DNA of 64,000 nucleotides, taken from NCBI RefSeq assembly GCF_000218685.1, contig NW_006763294.1, forward strand, positions 3,011,506 to 3,075,505. The letters run 5' to 3'. The notes below the pieces were generated by a model that did no database searches, was not told the DNA's origin, and worked only from the letters and a program-made list of their open reading frames with translations. Below, one piece after another: positions 33,461-45,184 of the stretch. This DNA comes from Serpula lacrymans var. lacrymans S7.9 (lineage: Eukaryota > Basidiomycota > Agaricomycetes > Boletales > Serpulaceae). Position numbers and translations under genes: made by a program. The stretch's first letter is position 1; every line of letters begins with the position of its first letter.

Positions 33461-33639
33461 CATGCTGGAACTTAAACAGAAGATGTTAGTAGTCTACTAG
33501 GAAGAAGATTTGAATACAGCCTGTACATGTAATATATAGTGAGCATGCAACACAAACACTTTTTTTTTCAACTAGAGCTTGCTCTTTTCCTTCTGCACGC
33601 GCCATAACCACTCAGCATCCCCAATCCCACTTTATCAAT

Positions 33640-36308
33640 ATGAGCCGCCCTGTTACTTGTTCAAAAAATGCCAACCAACGCCCCGGTCAAATTGTTCTTG
33701 ATATGCAAGTCAAACGTCAAAACCGTGCTGAGGTAGCCGAAGAAAAGAAACAGAAAGTCCTGGATGATAGAATGACCAAGTTAGTAATTAGGCAGGCTCT
33801 TGCAGCTCTTGCGGAGAGAGAAGAAGTACAAGCCAAGGAGGACCAAATTGCACGGTGTCCTGGTGCCCAAGTGAAGTTAAAAAAGCAAACTGCTCCTCAG
33901 CGCCATCAACTCCGTCATAGTGAGAGGGAGGTGACTGTTTCTGACAGTGAAGGGGAAGGGGAAGGGGAAGGGGGATTGTTAGTGGATGGCCAGGAGGAAG
34001 TTGAAGGAATGGCCAACCTGTCGCCTCCATCACAGTGTCCTGGTACCCAAGCAAAGCTAACAAAATATCCTGCTCCTCAGCGTCATCATCTCTGTTGTAC
34101 CAAGAGCCAAGTGATTATTCCTGACAGCAAAGGAGAAAGGTCATCGATCAATATCCAGGTTGAAAAAATTGCTGACCTAGCACCCTCTCCTGTGTCTCAG
34201 ATCCGAGCCATCCAGACAAAAAAGAGGCAGCTGGTTTGCCACAAGACCATGCACTATGTTGTTCCTGAAAGTGACGGAGGTGAGAAAGAGGATGAGGAAG
34301 AAATCAAGGAGAGGCTTCCATCACCTGACATTAACAACTCTGACTTGGAGTTCTGTGAGACGCAACCAAGCACTGGCCCTGAGTACCGCCCCAGGAAAAT
34401 AGCCATCAATAATGATGACTTGGATATAGAAATCAGCGAAGGTCCAAATACCACAACAGAGGCCAATGACTTACCTGGTAGGAGAAAGGGGAGGGCTAGG
34501 CATCATGTTGCAGAAACAAGTGACAAGGAACAGCAGGAAAGAAAGAAGAGGAAAACAAGTGCAAGGGAAGCCATCAGCATGTTGCGAATGCAACTGGACT
34601 TGGATACTTGCCACAATCAGATCAAGTCAACCGGTACCAGTGGCAACAGCACGTCTATCAATGGCCTGGGTCACTGGCATCAGCTTTTGCCGGCTAAATC
34701 AGAATGTGGGAGGCAGCAATGGGAGGAAGCAAATGTCCTCTGGCAGGTTTGGCACTTTGATATATCTGGCTACAAATATGCTACTAACGACCACAACACT
34801 TTTTTACCACAATATTAGGAATGACACTATTGAAGATATGCACCCATCTACTCAGTTCAATGTCCTCAAGGGTTGGGCCTCCGATTTCGCCACTAGTGCC
34901 AAATCAAAAAAGAGGGAGTAGTACGCTCATCAGCGGTAACCCGGTAACATTGCGTAGGAACAGTGGAAAATCAAAACTTACATCCACAGCTGCAACCTCA
35001 GTGAAGAGCACCTCTGCTGTGTTTGAAGGTAACCTACATGACAAGTTATATCAAGGTGGCGGTTTGGTAGATTCAAATGAAGATGAGGTAGATGAGCGGG
35101 CCGCATTGACAGGGAAAAAATGCACTACTTCATTGGTATGTTTTTTTGACTCTGATGGCTAATCTGCTAATTAAATACATTTAGGCTTTGGTCAAAATTG
35201 AGGAGGGAACTATTGTTCCAGCACCAAAATGCATCAAGTGTGAGGGCCCAAATGTACGAGTCAAACCAAAAAATGGTGATCTTCCTGAGGGGTGCCATAT
35301 TGAAAACAAATGGCGCCTCATTTTTGTACCGACATTCCAATGGTGGCTTGGGACATCAGAAAATCCTTGGAATCTCAATGATCCAAAGGTACTGAGATAC
35401 ATTATATCCTGACATCTCTCATACAAGGTTACGCTGTATTCACCAATCTACAATGTGGTAAGCTGCAAGTCATCTTAATTTAGCTACCAATTTATTTTTC
35501 CTTCAAGCTTGGTCAACAGATCTATGAATGGCGCAATGGTTTTAGTTCGACTGCACAAGCCATGGTGCAGCACCTCTTCGACACCCAGCCTGCTTTCAAG
35601 TCCTATGACACCCGTCAAGGATGTCCTCAATCAATGCTTCAAGGCTTGAACTACATATACAAAGAAGTTGATGCTAATTCTTTGGTTTGTCATTTGTTTA
35701 TTCAAATTATCTTATAGCATGTTAACTTTTTTTCTTCTTAATCTTTAGAAATAATGGGGAGCTTTCCGTTCCCCGGTTATTTTGCAAACATATGCTTCTC
35801 ATTTAGATTTGATTGCCGGCACCCTTGATATCCCGGACTTACTAAGTTCAAGTCCACTCTTGACTCACCTAAGGGAAAGAAGTACCCACCGTATGGTGCT
35901 CTCGCACGACCTGCTGCTGCTGTAAATACATGTTTATTTTCTTTATTTTTTCTCATTTGTTTTTCTAGGTTGAGCGGGTTCTCATGAAATGGAGCCTGAA
36001 AGAGATATCTTAGAAACCGGCTGCAGGTCCTTCGACCCGCAAATCTGATTGCAAGGCTCTTGTTAAGCCCATCACAAAGCTCAACAAGAGCACAGGCAAA
36101 CAGTCGACTTCACATGGTCACTTTTCTGTCACCAACTGGGGAGTTGCCACAAATATTTATGTTACTTCCATCAAAGCGCTCAGTACCAACACCCTTGAGG
36201 ATATCTTCAATCAAGTCTCTCAATTATATGAAGTCTGATGCAAAGCGCAAGAATTTGGCTTTGAATGATAGTGAGGGGGACTTTTGTGCACTTATTTTGG
36301 ATATTTAG
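33640..36308 (+). pseudogene. Plavaka partner gene, unit 1 (unknown function), decaying
   Basis: Starts 180 bp from the transposase 5' end, divergently. The first exon from the ATG at 33640 (MSRPVTCSKNANQRPGQIVL) encodes a basic coiled-coil-like head and a long acidic, Ser/Glu-rich linker. Further exons match the unit 2 gene: FYHNIRNDTIEDMHPSTQFN, KIEEGTIVPAPKCIKCEGPN, LIFVPTFQWWLGTSENPW, FRSPVILQTYASHLDLIAGT and VERVL. At least the intron before VERVL is at the same place as in unit 2. A frame change near 34700 and later stops suggest it is no longer functional. I recall similar hypothetical proteins in Boletales, but no characterised function. Confidence 0.65.
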
Positions 36309-36689
36309 GTTTTATCTTACCGCTATTAATCTGGTTCTGACATTTTACGCAGGTATCTTACACATGTTTGTCATCATTTAGCTATGTTTGAGTTGCCGTC
36401 TGACAGGACTTTAGTAGCATTTTAATTGTCTTTTTTCCCGATGTTTTTAGCTTCTTAATACACTTTACTTCCTTGTTTTCTTTCAGTTTGTTTTATTTTG
36501 TTTTTACAGTCTTATCATTCTCAATACAGCTTGTGCTCTATTTTGTCTTAACCAGCCTTGTGGATACAAAAAAAGACCGAATAAGACCATTCTAAGAATT
36601 TGGATCTTCTGATTCGTCTTAGGTATGTGTTATTTTAATCTGCCTTAAATGACGCTTAAGGCACTTTAAGGTAGAAAAAGTAACTTTGA
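36309..36689. other. Unassigned 3' flank of unit 1
   Basis: T-rich sequence with no gene. No terminal inverted repeat matching 22.8-23.1 kb was found by eye. Confidence 0.4.
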
Positions 36690-36990
36690 CATTTGCTGAT
36701 ATTTCTTGCACTCCTTGCACACACAACAACAAGAGGTTCTACAAAAGTAACCACCTTTATTGTAATGCTGTTGATACTTTGTGCACACACCACAATTATG
36801 CATGTGTGCAATGACACCTGCAAACGTAATAAAGCTTCTCTTGGGAGCACCTTGTTGACACATACAGTGCCCACAGGAGGATTAATGATCACAAGAAGCA
36901 GATCACAAGCTAGAGCTTGAGTCATCCTTCCCATGTTTCCTGCTACTCCTAACGGATACAGTGCATGTGGTGGATTGTTGGCCCTCACTA
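36690..36990 (-). repeat. Dispersed repeat Z, copy 2
   Basis: Reverse complement of 9561-9850 at ~90% identity. The Cys-rich frame is again open (about 36863-36666). Confidence 0.55.
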
Positions 36991-37289
36991 GTGTGAGATC
37001 AGATGGGTGCTTTGGGTGCAGGCATATTGTACATCTATGTGGTGTGGGTTTTAGGTATTACAATACCCTAAAGTTTGTATACTCTGGTGCACACAGAGAG
37101 TATTACAACCAAAAATTTTATACTCTGGAAGACAGAGAGAGCAAGCAAAGAGAAGTGAGTGAGGGAGAGTAGATAAACTCCATTAGGGTAGCACCTGTCA
37201 AGCAACAAATACAAAGTTATATAACAACAACTATTATCAGGCCAAGTTCTTGAGGCAAGACATTGGAGCTGAGTGAAGTTGCTAAAAAT

Positions 37290-37780
37290 TATTGGTATAG
37301 GCGTGGATCCAAACTAATATTGAACTGGGGAAATGATACATTGAGTATCTGTAGTGAATAGTGAAAGTCAGACTGAAAGAAGAAAGGAATAAGAAAGTGG
37401 TTTGACCAGATAACTAATCAATAAAAAACAAATAAAAAAGTGGTACAATCTACCATAATTATTAATCATGTGGGAAGAATCCTTAGTAAAGGATATACAA
37501 TTGGCTGGATCAGTAATCCCATGAGAAGGTGCTGAGTTACAGTCTATATTGCTGATTAATCTCTTACCAAAGTATTCCCGTGCATAGCTCTTCATTGGAG
37601 CTATGCCATTGGGATATCTTTTGGTGAGCAGGAGGAAATCCTCCTATGTTATAAGTATGACAAAATAAGAGTGTGAAAGGAAAATAACAAGAACAAAAAA
37701 TGAGTAAGAGAGTTCCAGCAGTCACTTCTAGTCTGATAGCTAGAGGAGTAGTCAGAAGGGATTGAAAGAGCATAGCAGGA
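37290..37780 (-). repeat. Dispersed repeat W, copy 2
   Basis: Inverted relative to 8090-8575. The sequence between W and Z here (36991-37289) contains CTCTGGTGCACACAGAGAG and TACAACC motifs like the 3' end of L1-related LTRs. The W then Z order is the same as in the first locus. Confidence 0.5.
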
Positions 37781-37956
37781 AGGTAATTAGATAATTTGAT
37801 TCCTTATAGGACCAAGTTAGTTGAGGGTAATTAGCAGGAGGACTTGCTGAGGGGTCTTCTTGATCTATTGGGGTATATATACTACTATAGACTGTTTATA
37901 CATGTGGTGGCTAATGATGACATAGGTCATAGCCCTTGTGACCAGCTTCCACCATG

Positions 37957-39170
37957 TGTTACAATTGACATACCAGCACCTACTTACGCTTCACTTTTTG
38001 TACTTTTACTTTTTATTTTCCAAGTCACATGACCAGTCATGTGACCATTTACTTTACTTTACATTTTCGACTTTTCATAGTCACATGACCAATCATGTAA
38101 CACATCACCTGACCAGTGTCTAGGCTCACTATGTGACTGGTCACATACTAAATATCAGACTTTAAACTTTATTTACAACTGTACAGTACCTCATGTATTT
38201 TAGTATATATACAGGAGCAATACATGGGGAGGGACTCAGGGAGTCCTCCTGTTGTCTACCAACAACTAACTCGGTTGTACCTTCAGGGGCAATCCCACCT
38301 TCTCCTCTTACTCTGAGTGTTGCATCAGGAAAAACCCTTTTGCTATATAGCACTATATAGCCACCACTTATATATATAAATGCATTTATAGAAACTATAG
38401 TACTATCAGTGCAATCATAGCTCTTATAGCTCTTATAGCACAGTAGTAGGCAAAATTTTAACCAAGGGGAGAAGTATGTATAATTCCCTCAAACTCTGGA
38501 TTAATCTAATAAAGTTGTTCAATAATAGAAAGAGGCCAAAAGTGTTTGGAGTCAAGTATATTATTATAGGCAAGATACTATAAGTGCTCTTATAGCCTAT
38601 AGCAGCCTACATAGCTCCTATAGCTGTGAAGGTCATAGTTATAATATAGTCCAAGGTGCTTAAAAGGGCTAATAAATCATCCAGTATTAATTAATTATGT
38701 AGCCTGTATTAGTGAGATAGTAGTTTGTATCTTTGATATTTATAAAATAAGAATAATGATTTATTCAAATATAAGTAGTGACAATGAGTAAAAAAATAAT
38801 CTAAGTCCATGAAAGGTCAATATATAAAACCTGTATGATATATTTTATAAGCTTTTATGGTGTAGTGGATAAATGTAATGTGTGGTGATAGGTTGCTTAG
38901 TCACCCAAAAGCTGACTAGCAGGTTGAGAGTGCAAATCCTGTCTGTGTTAATTTTTTTTTATCAGCCACACAACAATTTCCAACATCTATAAGAGCATTT
39001 ATAGAGCTATATGAGGCTCTATAGATGGCAGAGGTTCTATAACAGGTTTGACCACTATAATAGCTTTATGAGTACTTATAGTGCTATAGAGCTTTATATA
39101 GCTACCCCCATTTTTCCTGATGTGTTTGTGCTCCAGTGCCCCAAGACTGTGTCTTGTTGGTGTTGTCACA
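37957..39170 (+). repeat. Solo L3 LTR, itself interrupted
   Basis: Starts TGTTACAATT and ends GTTGTCACA, with a perfect 5-bp duplication CCATG (37952-37956 and 39171-39175). Without the 800 bp insertion it is ~414 bp. A partial relative lies at 50816-51153. It contains TATATATAC and the hairpin GACTC-AGG-GAGTC. Confidence 0.88.
38323..39122. mobile_element. 800 bp non-autonomous element with inverted ends, inside L3
   Basis: Perfect 12-bp terminal inverted repeats CATCAGGAAAAA. The empty site is represented at 51092-51113. Subterminal regions are full of CTATAG(T/C)GC-like hexamers in both orientations, probably transposase-binding sites. Possible imperfect target duplication TGTTG/TGTTT. 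No open frame of note. A matching end lies at 54733-54744. Confidence 0.75.
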
Positions 39171-39344
39171 CCATGTGAGAGAATTGTAACTAAAAATAAA
39201 AGGAAGCTGTGCAGTATGAGAAAGTGAAAGTCCAAGTGTAGTCTGAAACAAAAGAAAAGTGCTGCATGGCATAAGTGTCCAAAAGAGAAAGAAGGTTGAT
39301 GCAGAGACTGAAAGTTAGAAGTCCAAAAATTGTGTATTGTAACA

Positions 39345-39718
39345 GCAAGAAACTCAGAAAAAATGATGATAGGAATATGTGAGTTGGTAGACTCAGATTT
39401 AAGAGCTAGTTGGTTGACGGTATTCAATGGGAGGGCTTTCTGAGGAGTCTCCATCTATTACAAGAGTATATATACCAAAATATATGTGATACTGTAAAGT
39501 CAATATAAATAAAGGTAAATGGCTAGTAAGTGTATTATTATATTCTATATGATATCACTGATAAGTAAGTAAAGTGTCTGATGTCATAGCATGTGACCAG
39601 TCACATGACTTTTAAAAGTAAAAGTTTGAAAATAAAAAGGCCGGAAATACTGTCGTAACATTGGGTGCTAAGAACAACCTAGTTCTATTTGATAGCTATT
39701 GTGGCTATTATAGTGCTA
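39345..39718. other. Unassigned, LTR-like debris
   Basis: 39355-39480 resembles the GGAGTCTCC...TATATA part of the L1/L3 LTRs in reverse orientation. The rest is unassigned. Confidence 0.4.
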
Positions 39719-40112
39719 TACAGTTGACTATCTCATAGTGCATAACACTGGTGACTAACCTAGCTTATGCATTATGATATTGTATGCATGACCGTATCAG
39801 TCACATCATGTGACCCTCATGACACTGTGTGACCACCAACCAAAAAGTTACACACTCCAGATTGGTGATGACGTTGCAGTGGGCGACTGCAGCATATAAC
39901 AATTCATTAGTTATGCAAAAAGTATAGTACTGTAGTGTCAGACATCCGAGATTGAGTGCCCCAAAATTTGTTTGTTTGTGAGACGTGAACTCAAGCTGCC
40001 GAAAGTGGCCACGAAGTTTTTGTAGCTGCTGCTGGAGTGTGACAACCTGAAGGCATTTGGTGTTTGAGTGCTGTATGCAGAGCCGCTCCAGCTTTTCACA
40101 TAGCTCCATCCC

Positions 40113-42652
40113 TTACCATGATGTCACCTCAATTATACTGTCCAAATCCTCCTGTTCTTCACTATCACAGACCTCACCTACAGCTACTCCATCCTCTGCT
40201 GCCACCACTGCAGCTCGAGCTGCTGCAATAATCTCCTCGTCTCCACCCAGAAATCTGTATGGTGACTCTACTATTTCCATCTCCTCAATTGGATTCAAAA
40301 GCTCTTCAATTGTCAGCCGCGTTCCCCATATCCTCTTGCGCTGGTGTAGCTCATCAATTGATTGCATCAACTTGGACTCAGCAATTTCGAGCTTGGGAAT
40401 AGAACATTTGTTGGATTGTGAAGTCGAGATGATGGAACATGGAATTGGCTGCATATAAGTGGTCGCTTTTTCTGTAAGATTATTGAGGGCTATCACTGCA
40501 GTGGTCGTGTCATCTTCCGCTGGAAAAATTGCATCAAACGTGGGCTTCCAGTCCGCCTCATTGTAGCGGGTGCCCAGATGCTCTTGCAATGCTCTTATAG
40601 CAACTGGCATTGTGGCAATTGTGGCATCCACATATCCCTTAACAATCTTCCAAGCACCAGCATCACTCGTTCCGCTCTTCAGTGCACTGGGGGTTGGTGG
40701 CCTTTTTGTCAATGTCAGTAAGTAACATTGTGCAACAATTCTTTTTGTGCAATGTACCCTTTTAACTCAAAAGCATGGTGCCAACAGTTCCTTATTGTCT
40801 CAGTGCTAACAGCTACCCATGCTTCATTGGCCATGAGCATGACCTCGAGCAGATTGATATTATAAATGTCGTCTTCACCAGCATTATCTAATTCAATTGC
40901 ACGAAGAAAAAATGCACGGCAGTAATGGGCCTTGAAGCATCAGATGAGCATCAAGGGGTTGCATAAAGGAAGTCATGTTGGGCTCAAATGTCATGATACA
41001 AATGTTCGTCGGTTGATATGAAATACTGTGCCCTGCAAAGTTATCAAGCCACAAGCAGACTTTTTGATTCTTCTCTCTGAACCATGTGTCATAGTGTTTG
41101 ATCCATCTATCATATAATCTTGTGAGTTTCATGCATTGATGAACATGTTTAACTTACTCCTCAAAATACTCTGCTGTCATCCATGCTGTTTTGTTGTTGC
41201 GATACCAGAAACATGTTGCACTGGTGTCTTCCAACCAAAACAGTGAGGTCTCTTTGATTTCCCAATGAACAATATGGGCCATTTCTCAGTTCCAGTTGCA
41301 TTGCACATGAATCCAACTGTAATGCAAGATTTATTGCCTTTTTTCCTAGATATCTGCTTCAAAGCCAAGCCTTGGTCGGGAGGAGCACTATGGTAGCAAA
41401 ATTTCAGAATTTGTCTTATGTTGGATCACAGATCAGTTGCCTTACAGTCCAAACTGTAACAACCAAGAGTTAGTTACTCTGGCGCACACAGGAACACACT
41501 ATAAAGCAAATGAAGAGGGAGTGGTTACTCCTTAGGATGCAGAGAGTTTGTTGGTATACAACAGGAGGACTCGCTGAGGAGTCTTCTGGATCTATTGGGG
41601 TATTTATACTAATACAGAGTGTTTGTACCTATGTACTGTACAGTTTGATAGTGACAGTGGCTGATGATGTCATGGGGCCTAGCCCGCATGGCCAGCTCCA
41701 CTGTGTGAGGGAGTTGTGTCTATAATAAGAAGAAAGGCAATGCGGCGCGAGAAAGAGGAGTTTGGACAAAAGGGGAAATGCCGCGTGGCACCGTGTGTGA
41801 AAGCTAAAGTACAAGGTTAAAGCGGAGAATAAAAGTAAAGGGAAGGTCCGAAAATTGTGTTATCGTAACATAAACAGTCCTGTTTCATAAAAATTCAGGT
41901 TATCTTCAGGCTAATACTGCTCGTAGATCTCAAGAATTCTTTCACATTCTTTAATGACAACCTCCAGGTAACAGATCCAGCTTCTCCGTGCCGTCTGTAT
42001 TCCTTCAAATTGTACCTAATACAGCTGTAAGATTACATCGTGACAGCGACATCATGATGGAAACAACTCACACTTTACACAAGTTAGGAACTCAGCCATC
42101 ACTCTTCATCCTCTCTTCGGGAGGAACATTCATGGCTTCCTCAAACTTCTCGCGCTTTGCCATGAGCATAGGACCTGTAATGTACTCCCTCTTTTCTTCC
42201 ATGTGCTTTGTCCACATGAACAGTGACTTCTTGACATCTGGTCTTGTCACTACTCGGACTTTTTTAGATGAGAGCGCCATGGGAGTTGGTGCCAGGTGTT
42301 CTTTATCGTCTTGTCTCCCCTTGGCAGACAGGTGATGAGAAAGTGAAGACTGTGTAAAGACAAGAGCACCTTCAGCCCGGTTTGTGAAGTGTTTTACCAC
42401 ATCCTGCTGTGTGATTGGCTGATTGTTATCATGATAGGCAACAACAGTAAGCCAGTCATGTAATGTCAGATGACTGTGAGCATGTTTCGGTGCATTGACA
42501 GCTGATGTCTTGGGGGTATTCTTGCCTTGCACCCGAGGTTTTGACTTTTTGTAAGGGGTTGTCTGAGCACAAGGTTTACACTTGCGCTCGGGGGGCATGA
42601 TGGGTATCGGACAGGATGGGGGGCCATTTTCTGGCTTTTCTTGTTGTTGCAA
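40113..42652 (-). pseudogene. Pogo-like (CENP-B HTH + DDE) transposase, interrupted
   Basis: N-terminal part at 42652-42092 has a basic region, then a CENP-B-type HTH (LTLHDWLTVVAYHDNNQPIT, FTQSSLSHHL). The DDE part includes CNATGTEKWPILFIGKSKRP (41368-41177), LWLDNFAGHS with the second catalytic Asp, and FEPNMTSFMQPLDA (41132-40893). The C-terminal domain is 40712-40113, ending in an acidic tail EEQEDLDSIIEV. A solo L1 LTR at 41455-41870 cuts the gene before the first DDE block, and small frame breaks occur near 40930 and 41150. Non-functional as it stands. Cut-and-paste transposase by homology. Confidence 0.85.
41455..41870 (-). repeat. Solo L1 LTR inside the pogo-like transposase
   Basis: 416 bp, TGTAACAACC...TATCGTAACA on this strand. 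Flanks CAAAC (41450-41454) and TAAAC (41871-41875) are a target duplication with one C/T difference. Confidence 0.9.
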
Positions 42653-42821
42653 AGGGCTGCCTTGACCCTGTCTATGCGTATAACTGTGTGATTCTCCCCA
42701 ATATAGTAATGCTAACCCCCCAAATCTCTATACACTATCCAATGTGAGATTTTTGTGCATGAATAGTGGGCACCGATGTGGTGACCAGCCCCCGCTATGC
42801 ATTGTGAGATAGTCAACCGTA

Positions 42822-43677
42822 TGTGGAAAATAATGGCTATAGTACAGTGCCGTCCAGTTTTATTGCTCTGGATGCAATGCCCATGACTAGATTAGTTGTT
42901 TGATAGTCCATTTTGCCATCATTGTCTCATTCACCCATCATATTAACGGGAAAGTAGACAAAGTGTCACTTAGGGAAACCATACTTGAAATCCACTCTCG
43001 TTCTAATGACAGCGGAAGGACCAGAGACTAAGGCTTTTATTATGTTTCAAGCTTTACCATGCCTAATATATGTCGCACTCTGGTCCTATCCATTTCGATA
43101 ATGATGCCACGTTTTTTGGCGGACCCTTTAGTTTGACTGTACTACATCATTTTGTAATGAAGTTGTACTGTGGCAAAACCGGCGGTTACAGGTCCAGGTC
43201 TGCCCCAGGGGTCATAGTATACTTATATAAAATCTGTATAAATCATTAGCAATGATATTTGTTTATGCACTGCTGATTACAAAGCTCTCTGAACCAACAA
43301 CTCAGACATAACTGTTTTGCAAAAGCCATCTGGACTATGAATCTGTCACAGAACAATTATTCGTAGACGAATCACATTCCATATCAGACATTGACTCATC
43401 AGAAAAACTTAGACATGTGATATTATCGATGAAGCCAAGCGTGTTGGTTCCCAGGCATTACTGCTTCCAGGCTGATAGTACCATTTTGTTTGCTCTAGCA
43501 GATTTGTTTGCGGCCTCTAACTTGTTAACCATGCTCAGCCTCAGCGCTCATGCCTGATCTTACAATACTATAGAGTGGTACTCCTGAGAAGGTGTCAGGC
43601 TAGGCCTTCGGTATATATATATGCATATAAGGTACAGGTAGGTTGTTTTGTTACTCCGAGTCCTCATTGTCACCAGA
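42822..43677. other. Unassigned spacer
   Basis: No gene or repeat recognised. It could contain the promoter of the membrane-protein relic downstream. Confidence 0.4.
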
Positions 43678-44763
43678 ATGTCTGGCTCTAATGAATTGAA
43701 GAACCCCCATACCCCCTTGGCATATTTATCGCTAGATGTGGCCAATCAAGTTGAAGTTGCCAGGTATCTTTATGCCGTCACTCTTGGTGTAAGTCCCAGT
43801 TGTTTCAGGTTGCACATTGTTGGAGACCCACCGTCTGACACTTGTTACAAGGCATATGTGTGGGACATTGCAACCAACTTGGATAACAACTATAAACTCC
43901 TTGTCCACCACCGGGTTGGTTTTCCCACTATTGCTTATTGGTTATCAAGGTAATCTGTCTGCTTGAGCACATTGCTACCCATAGTTTTCTAAATCATAAC
44001 AAGTTAGAGTTTTCACCCTGAGCTGGATCCTTACTATGCTTATTTTCCAAGGTAAATGTCTTTATTATGTCATTCAGCTCCTGTGCTAATATTGCTTTTC
44101 ACTGTAGCTGGTTTCATACCAAACTGCCAGGCACTGCAGATTGCTATGGGTGTATGTCTTGTTCTAGCACAATCAGCAACATCCTTGCTTTTTCTTCTAC
44201 AGACTGTGGCAATATGGCATGGGAATCACCAAACTTGTGCTATGTTCATCGTTTTATGGGTGGCTGTTGTTGGGTCGTCACTGTCAGTGCCCATAAGCAC
44301 TGTTCCTGGAAATATAGGTCCAACACAACAATGTATTGTCCACAAAGTTTACGGATATGCTGAGCTATTTTCAGCGGTAGCGATGCTGAATGATAGTGTG
44401 ATACCTTTTGCCATATCATATCGCATCCTCACGCGCTGCACATTAGAAAAATCATTTAAATCCCAGATAGGGGCTTTTCTTGATCAAGGCTCTATCCCAA
44501 AACTCTCGTGCTCTTCTGCAAGGTGGTCTACAATATTACGTGTAAGTTTACTCCCATCATTCAAATCTTAGAAATTTGTTCATGTACAATCAGCATAGCG
44601 GTTTTGGGAATATCCTACTCCTGGTACTTTTAGTGATATCTAGTGTCCCTGTTGTTTATCAGGGGATGTGTACAGTGCCTATCATGGCCCTTATTAATGC
44701 CATGGGATGCATAGTCTTTAGAAAGATTAAGTTTGGTTTAATTAGTTCTGATGGAACAATATA
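43678..44763 (+). pseudogene. Multi-pass integral membrane protein of a fungal family, C-terminus cut off
   Basis: ATG at 43678. Exons are inferred at 43678-43788, 43852-43949, 44008-44051 and 44108 onwards. The introns are 63, 58 and 56 bp with GT...AG ends, and the first starts GTAAGT. Spliced product motifs: YLYAVTLG-AYVWDIATNLDN, FPTIAYWLSR, NCQALQIAMGVCLVLAQSAT, LWVAVVGSSLSVP and VVYQGMCTVPIMALINAMGC, then KFGLISSDG. Several hydrophobic helices and the pattern match uncharacterised 6-7 TM proteins common in Agaricomycetes. A one-base frame change lies between FLDQG and SRALLQGG, and copy C's LTR replaces the end, so it is a broken host gene. Confidence 0.68.
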
Positions 44764-45179
44764 TGTAATAACCAAGAGTTAGTTACTCTGGCGCACACAG
44801 GAACACACCATAAAGGTAGTGATGAGGGAGTGGTTACCCCTTAAGCTGCAGAGAGTTTGTTGGTATACAACAGGAGGACTTGCTGAGGAGTCTCCTTGAT
44901 CTATTGGGGTATTTATACTAATACAGAGTGTTTGTACCTATATACTGTACAGTTGATAAAGGCAGTGGCTGATAATGTCAGAGGGTGCAGTCCGTGTGAC
45001 CAGCTCCACTGCATGAGAGAGTTTGAGTCTAAAAGAAGAATAAAGGCAGCGCTGTGCGAGAAGGTGGAGTTAGAACAAAAAAGGAAAGTGCCGTATGGCA
45101 CGGAGTGTGAACTATAGTAAAATGTTAAAGCGGAGAATGAAAATTAAAGGAAAGGTCCAAAAATTGTGTTATTGTAACA
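44764..45179 (-). repeat. 3' L1 LTR of copy C
   Basis: 416 bp, very similar to the LTRs at 6575-6992 and 60078-60495. It interrupts the membrane-protein gene. A G-rich purine tract lies just inside it at about 45184-45190. Confidence 0.9.
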
Positions 45180-45184
45180 CTACC

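Larger units (their letters stand above)
37812..39344 (-). repeat. L1-like LTR relic, split by a nested insertion
   Basis: Diverged L1 in reverse orientation. 37812-37956 carries the hairpin/TATA region and 39171-39344 the U3 start (ending ATTGTAACA). The gap is a solo L3 at 37957-39170. Confidence 0.65.
39721..42819 (-). mobile_element. Pogo/Tigger-like DNA transposon, complete ends
   Basis: Inverted ends (C[A/G]GTTGACTATCTCA, with similarity extending ~24 bp inwards) flanked by TA on each side (39719-39720 and 42820-42821), as expected for the Tc1/mariner-pogo group. Contains a broken transposase gene and a solo L1 LTR. Confidence 0.88.

Noticed and set aside
33788..34063. Antisense frames opposite the partner gene
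   Set aside because: Mirror of the low-complexity acidic linker; no independent support.
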